The notes beneath the pieces are model-generated. The model was not told the DNA's origin. It saw nothing but the letters and a program-made list of their open reading frames with translations, and ran no database searches. Shown piece by piece: positions 34,517 to 43,664 of a DNA stretch of 64,000 nt (position 1 is the stretch's first letter; every line of letters starts with the position of its first letter). Both the position numbers and the translations under genes were made by a program. Origin of the DNA: an uncultured Vampirovibrio sp. (GTDB taxonomy: Bacteria; Cyanobacteriota; Vampirovibrionia; Gastranaerophilales; Gastranaerophilaceae). The stretch covers positions 372,001 through 436,000 of the forward strand of contig CAJTXT010000001.1 in NCBI GenBank assembly GCA_910583875.1, written 5' to 3'.

Positions 34517-35701
34517 TTTAGGATTATCAATAATGTAAACATCCTTTAATGGTTTTCCTTTGCTGCTTCTACCACCAAATATAAGATATTTTCTATCTTT
34601 TAACGAAATTTTTGTACTTTTTTTAGGCAGATTATATTTTTCCAAATCAATATGTTCATTATTGGGTTCAAGCTCAAAAGTTTTAGGATTTAAAATATAT
34701 TCGGAGGATACTAGCTTCACATCTTTTTCATAAAACCCTAAAAAATTATCTACATCAAATGTTTTAATTTTCTTTTCTTTTGAAACACTATAAATACTTA
34801 ATGTCGGATTTTCCTTTGAACCATATCCCCAGCTTCTTACTCCTGAAAGAAGAACAAAGTCATCATTAATAGCGTTTACTGATACTACATTTCCAACATC
34901 TTCCAGAATTGTATGTTTAACAAATTTTTCTTTTGAAATTGAATACTCACTAATATAAACTTCACGATTTGGAGAATTAAAGGTTTTTAATGTTGTAAAA
35001 ACCAAAAGTTTATCAGTTCCAAGCTTTAGCATTTTAGAATACTTAAACATATAATTATCAAAAGGAGGAATCTGAAATACATTTATCAAATTAAAATCAT
35101 TTGTATTAACAAGAAAACATTTAACATTATTAGGTTGATGAGTATATGTAGAACAAAACATACCTTTATCATTATTTAATTCAATAAATTGTGCATTTAA
35201 ACCTGTATAACTATCATTAAATATATTATCAAGCTCTTTAAATTTATTTGATTTTACATCAAAAATTTGAGGTTTCTTTCCGCCAGAAAATAAAATATTC
35301 CCATTTGAAATTTTAATTGCGTTTATAATAATAGGATTAAAGAATGGTTTAGAACTTAACAATTGAGATTTATTTATTTTCAAATTATATATTTCAGCAC
35401 TTAATTCATCAATATTTTCTGTACGATATTGAGGTCCTCCGTCCATTTTGGGATCTCGTTGTTTTATTTCAGACTTTTTATAACCACCAACTATTAATAA
35501 TTGATTATCATTAAGTTCTATTACCCCAGGAGCAATACGAGGTACAACCATCTCACCAACTTTTGATAATTTATTATTGCTTTTTGTATTTTCAACTGTT
35601 GCTTGAAGTTCTTCCCCTGTTTTATATGTATTCAAATTGTCACAAGCACAACATATAGATAATATGACTAATAATAAATTAAATAATAGAATCTTTTTCA
35701 T
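34511..35701 (-). CDS. lipoprotein with kelch-like repeats
   Basis: 396 residues. The N-terminus MKKILLFNLLLVILSICCAC ends in a lipobox-like ICCAC, so a lipoprotein is predicted. Kelch-type blade pieces recur: NQLLIVGGYKKSE, NGNILFSGGKKP, TDKLLVFTTLK, DDFVLLSGVRS and RKYLIFGGRSSKG. A beta-propeller facing the periplasm or surface is inferred. A TATAAT box lies 7 nt before the ATG with no SD. It is divergent from the small membrane pair at 35755. Ligand unknown. Confidence 0.75.
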   Translation of the reverse strand: MKKILLFNLLLVILSICCACDNLNTYKTGEELQATVENTKSNNKLSKVGEMVVPRIAPGVIELNDNQLLIVGGYKKSEIKQRDPKMDGGPQYRTENIDELSAEIYNLKINKSQLLSSKPFFNPIIINAIKISNGNILFSGGKKPQIFDVKSNKFKELDNIFNDSYTGLNAQFIELNNDKGMFCSTYTHQPNNVKCFLVNTNDFNLINVFQIPPFDNYMFKYSKMLKLGTDKLLVFTTLKTFNSPNREVYISEYSISKEKFVKHTILEDVGNVVSVNAINDDFVLLSGVRSWGYGSKENPTLSIYSVSKEKKIKTFDVDNFLGFYEKDVKLVSSEYILNPKTFELEPNNEHIDLEKYNLPKKSTKISLKDRKYLIFGGRSSKGKPLKDVYIIDNPKL

Positions 35702-35754
35702 AAATTTAATTATATCATATATGATAAATCTTAAAATAATGTTATAATGTACAA

Positions 35755-35985
35755 ATGAAAGCTATTGAACTTAAAATTCAAAATTTAATAAATTTAAGAA
35801 CAAGTTTAATTACAGTTATTGTTGTATTAACAGGTGGAGTAATAGGATTAATATTATCAGATATCAACATAATAAAAACTATAGGTTTTATAATATTAGG
35901 TATATATTTTGATATTTTATTTATATGTAATGTATTAACTATAAATGATAAAATTAACAAAAATATTGGAGAAGTAAACGAATGA
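35755..35985 (+). CDS. two-TM small protein (small membrane pair, gene A copy 2)
   Basis: 76 residues (MKAIELKIQNLINLRTSLIT). Hydrophobic helices lie at about 18-36 and 42-60. It is paralogous to 22580-22804, with the same LKIQNLI.LR start, the same TGGV.GL turn and the same NDKI tail. An extended -10 TGTTATAAT (TATAAT 35743-35748) ends 6 nt before the ATG, identical in plan to copy 1. The stop TGA overlaps the next ATG (ATGA), so gene B is translationally coupled. This is the only TGA stop I noticed among the genes checked. Confidence 0.7.
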   Translation: MKAIELKIQNLINLRTSLITVIVVLTGGVIGLILSDINIIKTIGFIILGIYFDILFICNVLTINDKINKNIGEVNE

Positions 35986-36080
35986 ATATAAACGAAATAA
36001 TGGCAATTGTATGTGCGGTCATCTTCTTTATTATTGGAACTTATTTTAATTATAAGTTTACTCATCTTGAAGAAAAATAA
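35982..36080 (+). CDS. 32-residue single-TM protein (small membrane pair, gene B copy 2)
   Basis: MNINEIMAIVCAVIFFIIGT then a polar tail ending HLEEK. One membrane helix. The 4-nt ATGA overlap with gene A and the parallel pair at 22457-22804 (38 residues) argue that it is translated. Function unknown; the terminator follows at 36091. Confidence 0.65.
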   Translation: MNINEIMAIVCAVIFFIIGTYFNYKFTHLEEK

Positions 36081-36090
36081 TTATATTAAA

Positions 36091-36125
36091 ATAAAAAATA
36101 GAGGCTAATAATCATAGCCTCTATT
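36091..36125. terminator. bidirectional terminator
   Basis: AAAATAGAGGCTA / TAGCCTCTATTTTTT stem with A-run and T-run on both sides. It ends the small membrane pair from the left and the 6S-like RNA from the right. Confidence 0.88.
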
Positions 36126-36131
36126 TTTTAT

Positions 36132-36299
36132 GAAATAGCCCTATACGAGCACGATTTTGTTACCTGTGAAAGCTCCACAGGTGGGTAAGTGCCTTAACAA
36201 ATCCGTTTCCTGCTGCAAGGCAGGTCTACTTCAATGTTATTAGAGTCATCTTTCCCTATTAATCAAGATGTAGGAACAAAATAAATACCCGCATAGAGC
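36132..36299 (-). ncRNA. ssrS: 6S RNA candidate
   Basis: Minus strand. An extended -10 TGTTATAAT (TATAAT 36311-36306) places the start at 36299. The ends pair (GCTCTATGCGGG with CTCGTATAGGGC by G-U-tolerant pairing; TTTTGTT with AACAAAA). Inside there is an apical CCTGC/GCAGG hairpin, then GTTAAGGCACTTACC and a CCTGTG/CACAGG hairpin followed by GGTAACA. This order mirrors the E. coli 6S 3' half (CCTTAAAAC, then a hairpin, then GGGTTACAG). About 170 nt, followed by a terminator. 6S binds and inhibits housekeeping RNA polymerase. Assigned by structure; not aligned to a covariance model. Confidence 0.68.
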
Positions 36300-36316
36300 A
36301 TTTTCATTATAACATT

Positions 36317-37570
36317 TTATTTATTATTTTCCACTAGCTCATTTAACAATTTTTTAGCCATAATTAATTGTTTATCATTTTTTAAAATTGTAATAGTATC
36401 TTGCTTAATTTTTATGTCAGGTGCTAAACCAATTTGATATATATCCTCGCCATTTGGCAAAATATACTTATCTGTAGTAAGAATTAACCCCGTATAATTA
36501 GACATTGGTATTACCTGTTGTATAGAATTTTTACCAAAACTATTATCACCAATTAAAATTGCATTATTATTATCTTTCAAAGCACCTGCAAAAATTTCCG
36601 CAGCACTTGCCGTATTTTTATTCATTAAAATAATAATAGGTTTATTTATAAAAATTTTGCCCTCTTCTGAATAAATTTGATATTCTGTATTTACTCTGGA
36701 TTTTATGCTCAAGATTTTCTTATCATCCAGCATTAAATTAAGCATTTCAATCGCATTTTCAAGAATACCGCCATAATTGTTTCTTAAATCAATAATAAGA
36801 CCTTTTGTGTTATTGGTTTCTTCAATTATCTTTTTAAAATTATCAATAGCTTTCTCACCCATAATATTAGAAAGAGTTATAATTCCAATATTATCTTTAG
36901 AAATTTTATAATCCATTGTTGGAATTGGAATATCCTGTTTCTTTAATTTTTTTGTAATTAATACATTATCTCTTTTTATTGTTATCTCTATATCTTCAGA
37001 TTTTGAAGTTTCTATTGTCTCTGTTATACCGGAAAGACCTATGTCTTTGGCATTTTTACCATTAATACTAACAATAGCATCTCCAGCCATAATATTTTCA
37101 CTACTAGCAGAAGAATTATCTAATATATGATTAATTACAATTTCGTCACCTAGTTGATTAAATAAAATCCCAACACCAGTAATCTTGGAATCTAAAACAA
37201 TTTTTTGTTTTGAGAACAAGTCAGATTGTAAAAATTTAGTATATGGATCATTTAAACTAGCCAGCATACTATTTATAGCAAGATTTGCATCCTCCATAGT
37301 TTTAATATGTTTTACATACCTAATACGCCATCTTAACCAATCCTGATTATTTAGATTTTCATCAACATAAGAATTTTTTGTAATACGCCATACATTAATA
37401 AACAAACGTTCCGGTGCTATTGACTGCTTAGATACAAGCTTATGAAACAATTTATTAAAGGTTCCCTCTATATAAATTTCAGGTTTTAAAAAAATATCAA
37501 TCACAACTAAAATTGCAATTACAACTATCGAAGCAAATATAATATTTTTTAAATGAATTTCTTTGTTCAT
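36317..37570 (-). CDS. S41 C-terminal processing protease
   Basis: 417 residues. An N-terminal membrane anchor (about 10-27) is followed by a helical region, a PDZ domain (about 115-200; VGILFNQLGDEIVINHIL, AGDAIVSINGKNAKDIGLSG) and the protease core. The catalytic Ser is in MNKNTASAAEIFAGAL and the general-base Lys in GDNSFGKNSIQQV; LIIDLRNNYGGIL is also typical. Periplasmic Ctp-type protease acting on C-termini of envelope proteins. The 6S-like RNA promoter lies at its 3' end. Confidence 0.92.
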   Translation of the reverse strand: MNKEIHLKNIIFASIVVIAILVVIDIFLKPEIYIEGTFNKLFHKLVSKQSIAPERLFINVWRITKNSYVDENLNNQDWLRWRIRYVKHIKTMEDANLAINSMLASLNDPYTKFLQSDLFSKQKIVLDSKITGVGILFNQLGDEIVINHILDNSSASSENIMAGDAIVSINGKNAKDIGLSGITETIETSKSEDIEITIKRDNVLITKKLKKQDIPIPTMDYKISKDNIGIITLSNIMGEKAIDNFKKIIEETNNTKGLIIDLRNNYGGILENAIEMLNLMLDDKKILSIKSRVNTEYQIYSEEGKIFINKPIIILMNKNTASAAEIFAGALKDNNNAILIGDNSFGKNSIQQVIPMSNYTGLILTTDKYILPNGEDIYQIGLAPDIKIKQDTITILKNDKQLIMAKKLLNELVENNK

Positions 37571-37669
37571 ACCCGTGCCAATTGAATATATCAGTTAATA
37601 GTTTATACTTATTTAATTTTAAATACAAATATTTTTTGAGATATTAATTTTATTTGCTATAATAAATTT

Positions 37670-38620
37670 ATGAAAAAGTTATTAAAAGATTGTTTATTTA
37701 TATTTTTTGTAGTTACTGTACTTTTCTTTTTAAGTGATTTGCCTTCATTTTCAGGTACAATGAAATTTGTACAGTTATCAGATATTCATTATTCTTTGGT
37801 TAGGGAAGATACAAGTTATAAGCTTCTTTCTAAAACAAGACCATTATTACAAGATGCTATTGAACAAATTAATAATGAAAAAAATGTAAAGTTTATAATG
37901 ATTACAGGTGATGGAATTGATAGACCAACTAAAGATTCACTATATAGCCTTACAGATGAGTTAAATAAACTAAACGCACCTTGGTATCATGCACTTGGTA
38001 ATCATGATACTACTACAGACGGTTATCTTACAAAAACAAATTTCGTAAAAATCTTAAAAGAAAAAAATCCAAATTATACGTTTGATTCTACATATTATAC
38101 TTTCAAACCTCAAAAAGGTTATAGAGTTATAGTTTTAGATGGAGCAAAAAATAAAGGCTGGACATCTCAAGGTATTCTTCCAGAAGAAGAATTATGCTGG
38201 CTTGATGAAATATTAAGTAAATCTAAAAACGATACAGTACTTATATTCCTTCACTTCCCGCTTGTGACACCTTATGATTCTAAAAACCATGAAATAATTA
38301 ACGCAGATGAATTTAAAGCGGTATTAAAGAAATATAATATGCCAATTGCAATATTTTCCGGTCACTATCATGCAGCTAAAATAACAAAAAGAGGAAATAT
38401 TCTGCACGTTTCCTCACCTGCACTTGCCGGATATCCAAATGCGTTTAGAATTATTGAAGTTTCCCAAAAAGGTGATAAAACAACTTTTAAATTCGACTTT
38501 AAAGAAACAAATTTAAAAGATTTACAAGCAAAAACAAAAATTATGACATTTGGCGGTGCTATATATTACGGAAAACCTCAAGATAGAAATACAACTATAA
38601 CAATAGAAAAGAAAAAATAA
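37670..38620 (+). CDS. exported calcineurin-like metallophosphoesterase
   Basis: 316 residues with an N-terminal signal/anchor (about 8-26). Metal motifs: LSDIHYS, ITGDGIDRP, ALGNHDTTT, LHFPLVTP and FSGHYHAAK, i.e. the D-x-H, GD, GNHD, H and GHxH set (the second motif reads GDG instead of GD-N/L). Periplasmic, substrate not known. TTGAGA-16-TATAAT ends 6 nt before the ATG (37636-37663), so it is probably leaderless. The stop abuts the next ATG. Confidence 0.88.
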   Translation: MKKLLKDCLFIFFVVTVLFFLSDLPSFSGTMKFVQLSDIHYSLVREDTSYKLLSKTRPLLQDAIEQINNEKNVKFIMITGDGIDRPTKDSLYSLTDELNKLNAPWYHALGNHDTTTDGYLTKTNFVKILKEKNPNYTFDSTYYTFKPQKGYRVIVLDGAKNKGWTSQGILPEEELCWLDEILSKSKNDTVLIFLHFPLVTPYDSKNHEIINADEFKAVLKKYNMPIAIFSGHYHAAKITKRGNILHVSSPALAGYPNAFRIIEVSQKGDKTTFKFDFKETNLKDLQAKTKIMTFGGAIYYGKPQDRNTTITIEKKK

Positions 38621-39559
38621 ATGAAAAGCTCTGATTTCAAAGTAAAATTCTGGGGCGTTAGAGGCTCTTATCCTGTAGTGAATAAAGATTTTCTTGAATA
38701 TGGAGGTAATACTTCTTGTATCGAAATTAATGCAGGTAAACAAAAAATAATTATTGATTGCGGTACAGGTATAATTCCATTAGGTGATAAATTATTTAAA
38801 GAACATATATCTTCTGCTGATAATGTATCAGATAGAACACCTATAAATGTTACTGTGCTTTTAAGCCACGTTCACCAAGATCATATCCAAGGTTTAAACT
38901 TCTTTAAGCCTGTTAATATATCAACAACAACAGTCTCTTTATTTGGTTACAGCGGATTTGATTATACATTAGACGAAACATTATCAGAATTAATATATGG
39001 TAAATCATTTCCTATAAATTTATATGATATTACTGCAAATTTTAGTATTACAGATATTACAGAATCAGAAGTTATTATCTTAAAACAAAATGATACTAAA
39101 CCTGTTTTAAAAAGAATACAAAATGTAGATGATATAAAACCGGAAAAAGATGAAGTAATTATATCTTGTATGAAATCAAATTCACATCCTAATTTTGGTG
39201 TTATGTGCTTTAAAGTTTTGTATAAAAATAAATCAATAGTTTTTGCAACTGATACCGAATGCTATTTTGGCGGAGCAAAAAAGCTTGAATTATTTGCAAA
39301 AGATGCCGATTTATTAATTCATGATAGCCAATATACAACAGAAGATTATCTATCTTCAGTATTCCCAAAACAAGGATTTGGACACTCTACATTTGATATG
39401 ACACTAGATGTTGCGAAATCTGCAAATGTAAAACAACTGGCTTTCTATCATTTCGACCCTTCTTATAATGATGAAAAATTGACGAATATAGAAAATTCAT
39501 TTAAAAATAAATATAGTAATTGCTTCCTTGCTAAAGAAGGTATGGAAATTTGTTTATAA
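38621..39559 (+). CDS. MBL-fold hydrolase (PhnP-like)
   Basis: 312 residues. FWGVRGSYPVVNKDFLEYGG and SCIEINAGKQKIIIDCGTG are typical of cyclic-phosphodiesterase-like MBL proteins. The metal motif is LLSHVHQDHIQGL (HxHxDH), with later HPNFG, ATDTECYFGG, LIHDSQYT and GHST ligands. No signal peptide, so it is cytoplasmic. It starts directly after the stop of the phosphoesterase gene and overlaps the following TPR gene by 10 bp: a three-gene operon. Substrate may be a cyclic phosphodiester (inference). Confidence 0.87.
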   Translation: MKSSDFKVKFWGVRGSYPVVNKDFLEYGGNTSCIEINAGKQKIIIDCGTGIIPLGDKLFKEHISSADNVSDRTPINVTVLLSHVHQDHIQGLNFFKPVNISTTTVSLFGYSGFDYTLDETLSELIYGKSFPINLYDITANFSITDITESEVIILKQNDTKPVLKRIQNVDDIKPEKDEVIISCMKSNSHPNFGVMCFKVLYKNKSIVFATDTECYFGGAKKLELFAKDADLLIHDSQYTTEDYLSSVFPKQGFGHSTFDMTLDVAKSANVKQLAFYHFDPSYNDEKLTNIENSFKNKYSNCFLAKEGMEICL

Positions 39560-40098
39560 AAAAATGCTTAGTTATATTTTGCTGCCTAATATTTGTTACA
39601 CTATGTTCTAAAGCGGAAGTAACGCCTCTGAAAGCTGAAAATAATGCATATAGGCATAACAATCTTGGCTTAATGTATTTAGAAGAAAAATATTATTTTG
39701 GAGCTATAAAAGAATTTCAGATTGCAATTGATTTGCTTCCAAATTCACAAGCGACAGCAACATATTATATGAACTTAGGCAAAACCTATGAAGCAATAGG
39801 ATATTATAATTTAGCCCAGCCTTGTTTTGAAAAAGCCTTAAGTATTAATGTTCTTTGTTTTGATTACTATTTAAAACTAGCAGAAAATTATAAACACCTT
39901 GGCATACTTGATGCAAAACTTATTGAGTTCAAAAATAAAAAAGATTCACCATTAAATAACATAATGATTGGATTAATATATATTCAAAAAGGTCACGTTA
40001 CAACAGGCATAACAATATTAGATGATTTTTGCGATAAAGAGAAAAATCTTTTAATTACAACTGGTGTAAAAGAATATATTAAATCAATAACTAACTAG
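39550..40098 (+). CDS. exported TPR-like protein, TTG start
   Basis: 182 residues. It begins at TTG 39550 inside the preceding gene's last codons, giving a signal peptide (FIKKCLVIFCCLIFVTLCSKA). No ATG gives the signal peptide, and GAAGG lies 10-15 nt upstream. Two TPR units are clear: YRHNNLGLMYLEEKYYFGAI and YMNLGKTYEAIGYYNLAQPC. It is translationally coupled to the MBL hydrolase gene and probably periplasmic. Partner unknown. Confidence 0.75.
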   Translation: MFIKKCLVIFCCLIFVTLCSKAEVTPLKAENNAYRHNNLGLMYLEEKYYFGAIKEFQIAIDLLPNSQATATYYMNLGKTYEAIGYYNLAQPCFEKALSINVLCFDYYLKLAENYKHLGILDAKLIEFKNKKDSPLNNIMIGLIYIQKGHVTTGITILDDFCDKEKNLLITTGVKEYIKSITN

Positions 40099-40101
40099 TA
40101 A

Positions 40102-40743
40102 TTATAATAATTTTCTACCGTGAGAATCTGTTCCGCCTGTTTTTATTAAATTATATTTTTCGGCAATTTCTAAAACAGTTTTTTTCAAATGAAATTTTAA
40201 AATTCCACGTAAACCATTATAAGGATAGTATGTTTCTACACCTTCAATTCCCATATCAACTAGTCCTTTAATAAAAGAATCTAAATCAATACACCAATAA
40301 CAAGCAGGATGTGCAAGAACGGCAATACCACCAGCCTTATTTATTTTCTCTATTACTGTTTTAGGATTTCTTAATTTAAATACTCTATATAAATTACAGC
40401 GTTTTCCTTGTTTAGATTTTGCAAATAAAGATTTAATTTCTTCATTATCTATATTAATTCCATAACCAAGTATATGAATTAAAACCCCTTTATAAAAGCA
40501 ATCAAACTCTACAGCAGGAATAACCATATCTTCTCTTAAAATATTTGTTGAAAGATAAGCATCAACAGTATTATGATCTGAAATTGCAATATATTTCTTT
40601 TCTTGTCTTTTTGCTTGGTCAACAATTTCATAAGGTGTCATTTTACCGTCAGATTCGCAGGAATGTATATGCAAATCGACATTTTTTAAATAATCTTCTT
40701 CTGTAAATGATAATAATAAATTTTTTAAATCGTCTTTACTCAT
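40102..40743 (-). CDS. PHP-domain metal-dependent phosphoesterase
   Basis: 213 residues. PHP motifs: VDLHIHSCESDGKMTPYEIV (residues 20-39), AISDHNTVDAY, VIPAVEFDCFYKG, VLAHPACYW, GIEGVETYYP and KTGGTDSHG at the end. The family includes nucleoside 3',5'-bisphosphate and RNA/DNA oligonucleotide phosphatases. The canonical insert of the ~280-residue YciV/RNase AM type appears shorter here. Substrate not assigned. Convergent with the TPR gene, 3 bp apart. Confidence 0.87.
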   Translation of the reverse strand: MSKDDLKNLLLSFTEEDYLKNVDLHIHSCESDGKMTPYEIVDQAKRQEKKYIAISDHNTVDAYLSTNILREDMVIPAVEFDCFYKGVLIHILGYGINIDNEEIKSLFAKSKQGKRCNLYRVFKLRNPKTVIEKINKAGGIAVLAHPACYWCIDLDSFIKGLVDMGIEGVETYYPYNGLRGILKFHLKKTVLEIAEKYNLIKTGGTDSHGRKLL

Positions 40744-40802
40744 GATATATTTATCTCAAATCTATACTAATATGCTAATATAAAATGTAAAAAAGAGGAA
40801 GT

Positions 40803-41759
40803 ATGGCAAGAAAAAAATCTAATAGAATATTAAAAACTTTTTCAATATTTTTTACCGGATTAAGAACATATTTTGTATATCTTGATCAATGCGTGAAATA
40901 TTTATCGTTTCCTATATGGGGGCAAATAATAGGATTAATACTACTTTGCACCTGTTCTTATTATTTTAATATAAATGCTGATAATATAAGAAATATCTCT
41001 CCATTTTTTGAGAATGATAGAAATTTTCTCACTATATATTGGTTAATTTTATTACCATTTCTCGTAATATTTATTAAAGCAGTATATGAATATCTTATAG
41101 CATTTTCTGCATTAAATTTACTTTTTTATACAACATCAGCAAAAAAACGAGCAAAAGACATTAATTTTCATGCAAATAATCAAGTAATTGAAAGAAAATT
41201 ATTTTCATACGTAGTCTTAATGACACTTGTAACATTATTATTAATTATTCCACCATTGACATTTATTGCCCCGCTTATCTGGGTATTTATATGTTTATCT
41301 TTCCAAGTCTTTGCACTTGAAGGTGATATAAACCCTGTTGGAGCTATTTCAAGAAGTGTGGATTTAGTAAAAGGCAATATAATCCCAACAATTATAATGT
41401 TACTGCTTTGTTTTGGTTTAACATACTGGTTCTTACCAAGTCTATTTGTTTGGGCATTAGAAAAAGTATCATTTATCAGTTTCTTAATGGGTAAAATTGA
41501 AGGTTTTTTAAATCTAATTCCATTTGAACCAATAAATAATATATTATCTTTTGTAAACTTTAAATTAGATACCTTAATAGTCTCAAGAAATATGGCTGAA
41601 ACTCTTATTGTATTTGTAGTTATAGCTTATACACTTCCATTAAGATGCTGTTGTTTTACCGAATTATATAAGCTTTATGACTCAGAAAAAATTAAAGATT
41701 TTTCAAAACAGACCGATGAAATAATTGTAAGAGCTACGGGTAGAAAAAGAAAGAATTAA
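40803..41759 (+). CDS. polytopic membrane protein, unknown
   Basis: 318 residues with about six membrane segments (near 45-62, 80-108, 145-175, 195-215, 250s, 268-285). The middle FQVFALEGDINPVGAISRSVDLVKGN resembles a motif found in DUF975 and glycerophosphodiester-phosphodiesterase-membrane-domain families (the 'A..RS..LVKG' helix). Otherwise no family is recognised. SD AGAGGAAG. Followed 9 nt later by the small zinc-ribbon gene. Confidence 0.7.
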   Translation: MARKKSNRILKTFSIFFTGLRTYFVYLDQCVKYLSFPIWGQIIGLILLCTCSYYFNINADNIRNISPFFENDRNFLTIYWLILLPFLVIFIKAVYEYLIAFSALNLLFYTTSAKKRAKDINFHANNQVIERKLFSYVVLMTLVTLLLIIPPLTFIAPLIWVFICLSFQVFALEGDINPVGAISRSVDLVKGNIIPTIIMLLLCFGLTYWFLPSLFVWALEKVSFISFLMGKIEGFLNLIPFEPINNILSFVNFKLDTLIVSRNMAETLIVFVVIAYTLPLRCCCFTELYKLYDSEKIKDFSKQTDEIIVRATGRKRKN

Positions 41760-41768
41760 TTAGGGATA

Positions 41769-41984
41769 ATGTTTAAGTGCAGAAAATGTAATTCAATTGA
41801 TAAACTTGAATTAATGTTTGACCCTTCATATAAAGGCCCTAAAGACTTTAACGTTCAATATACTAAAAATGATGACATACAAATAACTGTAGATGGCTTT
41901 ACTTTTATCCCGGATTTATCATTTATGAATAAACATGTTGTATGTAGATACTGCGGCAATATCAATTGCTGGGATTATCAATAA
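41769..41984 (+). CDS. small zinc-ribbon protein
   Basis: 71 residues. Paired CxxC knuckles, FKCRKCNSID (residues 4-7) and VVCRYCGNINCW (59-66), separated by about 52 residues, predict one zinc site. No other domain. It lies 9 nt after the membrane protein gene with AGGGATA before the ATG. Role unknown. Confidence 0.7.
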   Translation: MFKCRKCNSIDKLELMFDPSYKGPKDFNVQYTKNDDIQITVDGFTFIPDLSFMNKHVVCRYCGNINCWDYQ

Positions 41985-42079
41985 TACGTTGCAAATGCAA
42001 CAATCCAATTTTTGCTAATGTCTTTTTACTTCCAGTCGAATATTTGATATAATGAGAAAATATCAACTAAGGAAGTATT

Positions 42080-43159
42080 ATGAAAAAAAGACAAACAAAG
42101 AAGAAACAAACAAAAGATTATTCAATGATAATAAATGCATTGATAATCACTATTATTGCTGTAATTGCTGCATTTGCATATATTTCAGGCGGTAAAAAAG
42201 AAGAAGTCAAACCGCAGACAGATAATAACCGTCAAACAAATGTTCAAGTTAAAAAAGAACAACCACAGCAAATTAAACAAGAAAATCAGCAAATACTTCC
42301 GCCTTTTGAAAACTATAAATTTAAATATACCTATATAATTGACATAAAAGGATACGTTAAAAACTTTATTTTAGACTTACCTATACCTCAAAATGAAGAA
42401 GATAGACAATATATCTCAGATTATAAGATGTCGATAGAACCTTCCAAAATTTATAAGGATGATATTAATACCATTGCGCAATTTTCTATGCCTAATTTAT
42501 ATAACCAACAAATCATTCTAACAACTGAAGGAATTGCAAAAGTTCGAACATACAATATTAAATTAGCACAGGCAATGAATAATAACAAATTACCTGAAAA
42601 GGATTTATCAAAATACCTAAAGTCAGAGCCATATATAGAATCTAATGACCCTTATATTATTGGTATTGCAAACAAAATTAAAGGTAATACACAAGAAGAA
42701 ATTATTCAAAATATTTATGAATATGCACAAAAAAATATGACATATAAAGTTATGCAAAATATCGGTGCGAAAAAAGCTTTACAAATAAAACAAGGTAAAT
42801 GCAGCGAATTTTCAAATGTAATGACAGCATTATGCAGAGCAAAAAAAATCCCTGCAAGAATAGTAATGGGAAATATTGCAAGAGAAAAATACACACAACA
42901 TAACTGGGTAGAAGTATATTTTGATAAATATGGCTGGGTTGCATTTGATCCAACTACACAGGCAACGGTTGTTAATATTCGTGATGCTAACGGGAAGCTT
43001 GTAAGACAAGAAAAGCGTTATGATACATCCCATGATAAATTACGCTATATTACCTCAGGAAGAAATAAATATTCCACATATAATATTTCATATTCTGTGT
43101 CAGATAGAAAAGGCGGACATGCACGAGTAACAGAAAAGGTTGAAATTTCTAAGATATAA
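42080..43159 (+). CDS. exported transglutaminase-like protein
   Basis: 359 residues. An N-terminal anchor (about 16-36) is followed by a Gln/Lys-rich linker and a beta domain. The transglutaminase core has a complete Cys-His-Asp triad: KQGKCSEFSNVMTALCRA, QHNWVEVYF and WVAFDPTTQ. A periplasmic amidase or cysteine-peptidase-like activity is inferred; bacterial members are mostly uncharacterised. SD AAGGAAG 5 nt before the ATG. Followed by a bidirectional terminator. Confidence 0.85.
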   Translation: MKKRQTKKKQTKDYSMIINALIITIIAVIAAFAYISGGKKEEVKPQTDNNRQTNVQVKKEQPQQIKQENQQILPPFENYKFKYTYIIDIKGYVKNFILDLPIPQNEEDRQYISDYKMSIEPSKIYKDDINTIAQFSMPNLYNQQIILTTEGIAKVRTYNIKLAQAMNNNKLPEKDLSKYLKSEPYIESNDPYIIGIANKIKGNTQEEIIQNIYEYAQKNMTYKVMQNIGAKKALQIKQGKCSEFSNVMTALCRAKKIPARIVMGNIAREKYTQHNWVEVYFDKYGWVAFDPTTQATVVNIRDANGKLVRQEKRYDTSHDKLRYITSGRNKYSTYNISYSVSDRKGGHARVTEKVEISKI

Positions 43160-43225
43160 AAAAGCTTGTAGTTTTAAAACCAACCTACTTACTAATTTCT
43201 TATATAAATCATTAAATTTTAAATA

Positions 43226-43255
43226 AAAAAAAGAACCGTAAATGGTTCTTTTTTA
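43226..43255. terminator. bidirectional terminator
   Basis: AAAAAGAACCGT / ATGGTTCTTTTTT with A-run and T-run on both sides. It serves the transglutaminase-like gene and, on the other strand, tRNA-Gly. Confidence 0.85.
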
Positions 43256-43257
43256 AA

Positions 43258-43332
43258 TGGAGCGAGAGACGAGGCTCGAACTCGCGACATCTTCCTTGGC
43301 AAGGAAGCATTCTACCACTGAATTACTCTCGC
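43258..43332 (-). tRNA. tRNA-Gly (GCC)
   Basis: Acceptor GCGAGAG/CTCTCGC, D-arm with GTGGTAGAA, anticodon stem CTTCC with loop TTGCCAA giving anticodon GCC, T-loop GTTCGAGCC, discriminator T. The CCA end is encoded. Confidence 0.95.
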
Positions 43333-43435
43333 AACCTTTATGTGTTCTATTATACATGCACAATTTTTAATTTCAAGTATTTTTTTTAAATTTTTGTGGG
43401 TTGAGTTTAAAACCCAACCCACACATAGATTTTGA

Positions 43436-43642
43436 TTATTTATTTAACAATAAATCAAAAACATTTCTGTATTTAACAGTAGTAATACTACCGTCTTCAT
43501 TTTCAATTACTTGTTCTTGTCTTGCTTTTGCTGCAGAATCCGCAAAATATTGAGTAATAAAGTCGAACCAGCCTGCTTTATAACCCATATAAAGACCACC
43601 TAAAACAACAATCCAAACTAACAATTTTTGCATAATAACCAC
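43436..43642 (-). CDS. small single-TM protein
   Basis: 68 residues. MVIMQKLLVWIVVLGGLYMG forms one N-terminal helix, followed by a helical, acidic tail (DSAAKARQEQVIENEDGS). A start at the internal ATG of residue 4 is also possible (AGGTGG lies upstream). Co-directional with the 122-residue gene 22 nt upstream. Unknown function. Confidence 0.6.
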   Translation of the reverse strand: MVIMQKLLVWIVVLGGLYMGYKAGWFDFITQYFADSAAKARQEQVIENEDGSITTVKYRNVFDLLLNK

Positions 43643-43664
43643 CTCTTTTTATTATTAAGATAAA

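Noticed and set aside
36132..36299. SRP RNA or tmRNA
   Set aside because: The SRP GGAAGGAAGC-type loop and the tmRNA tRNA-like ends are absent.
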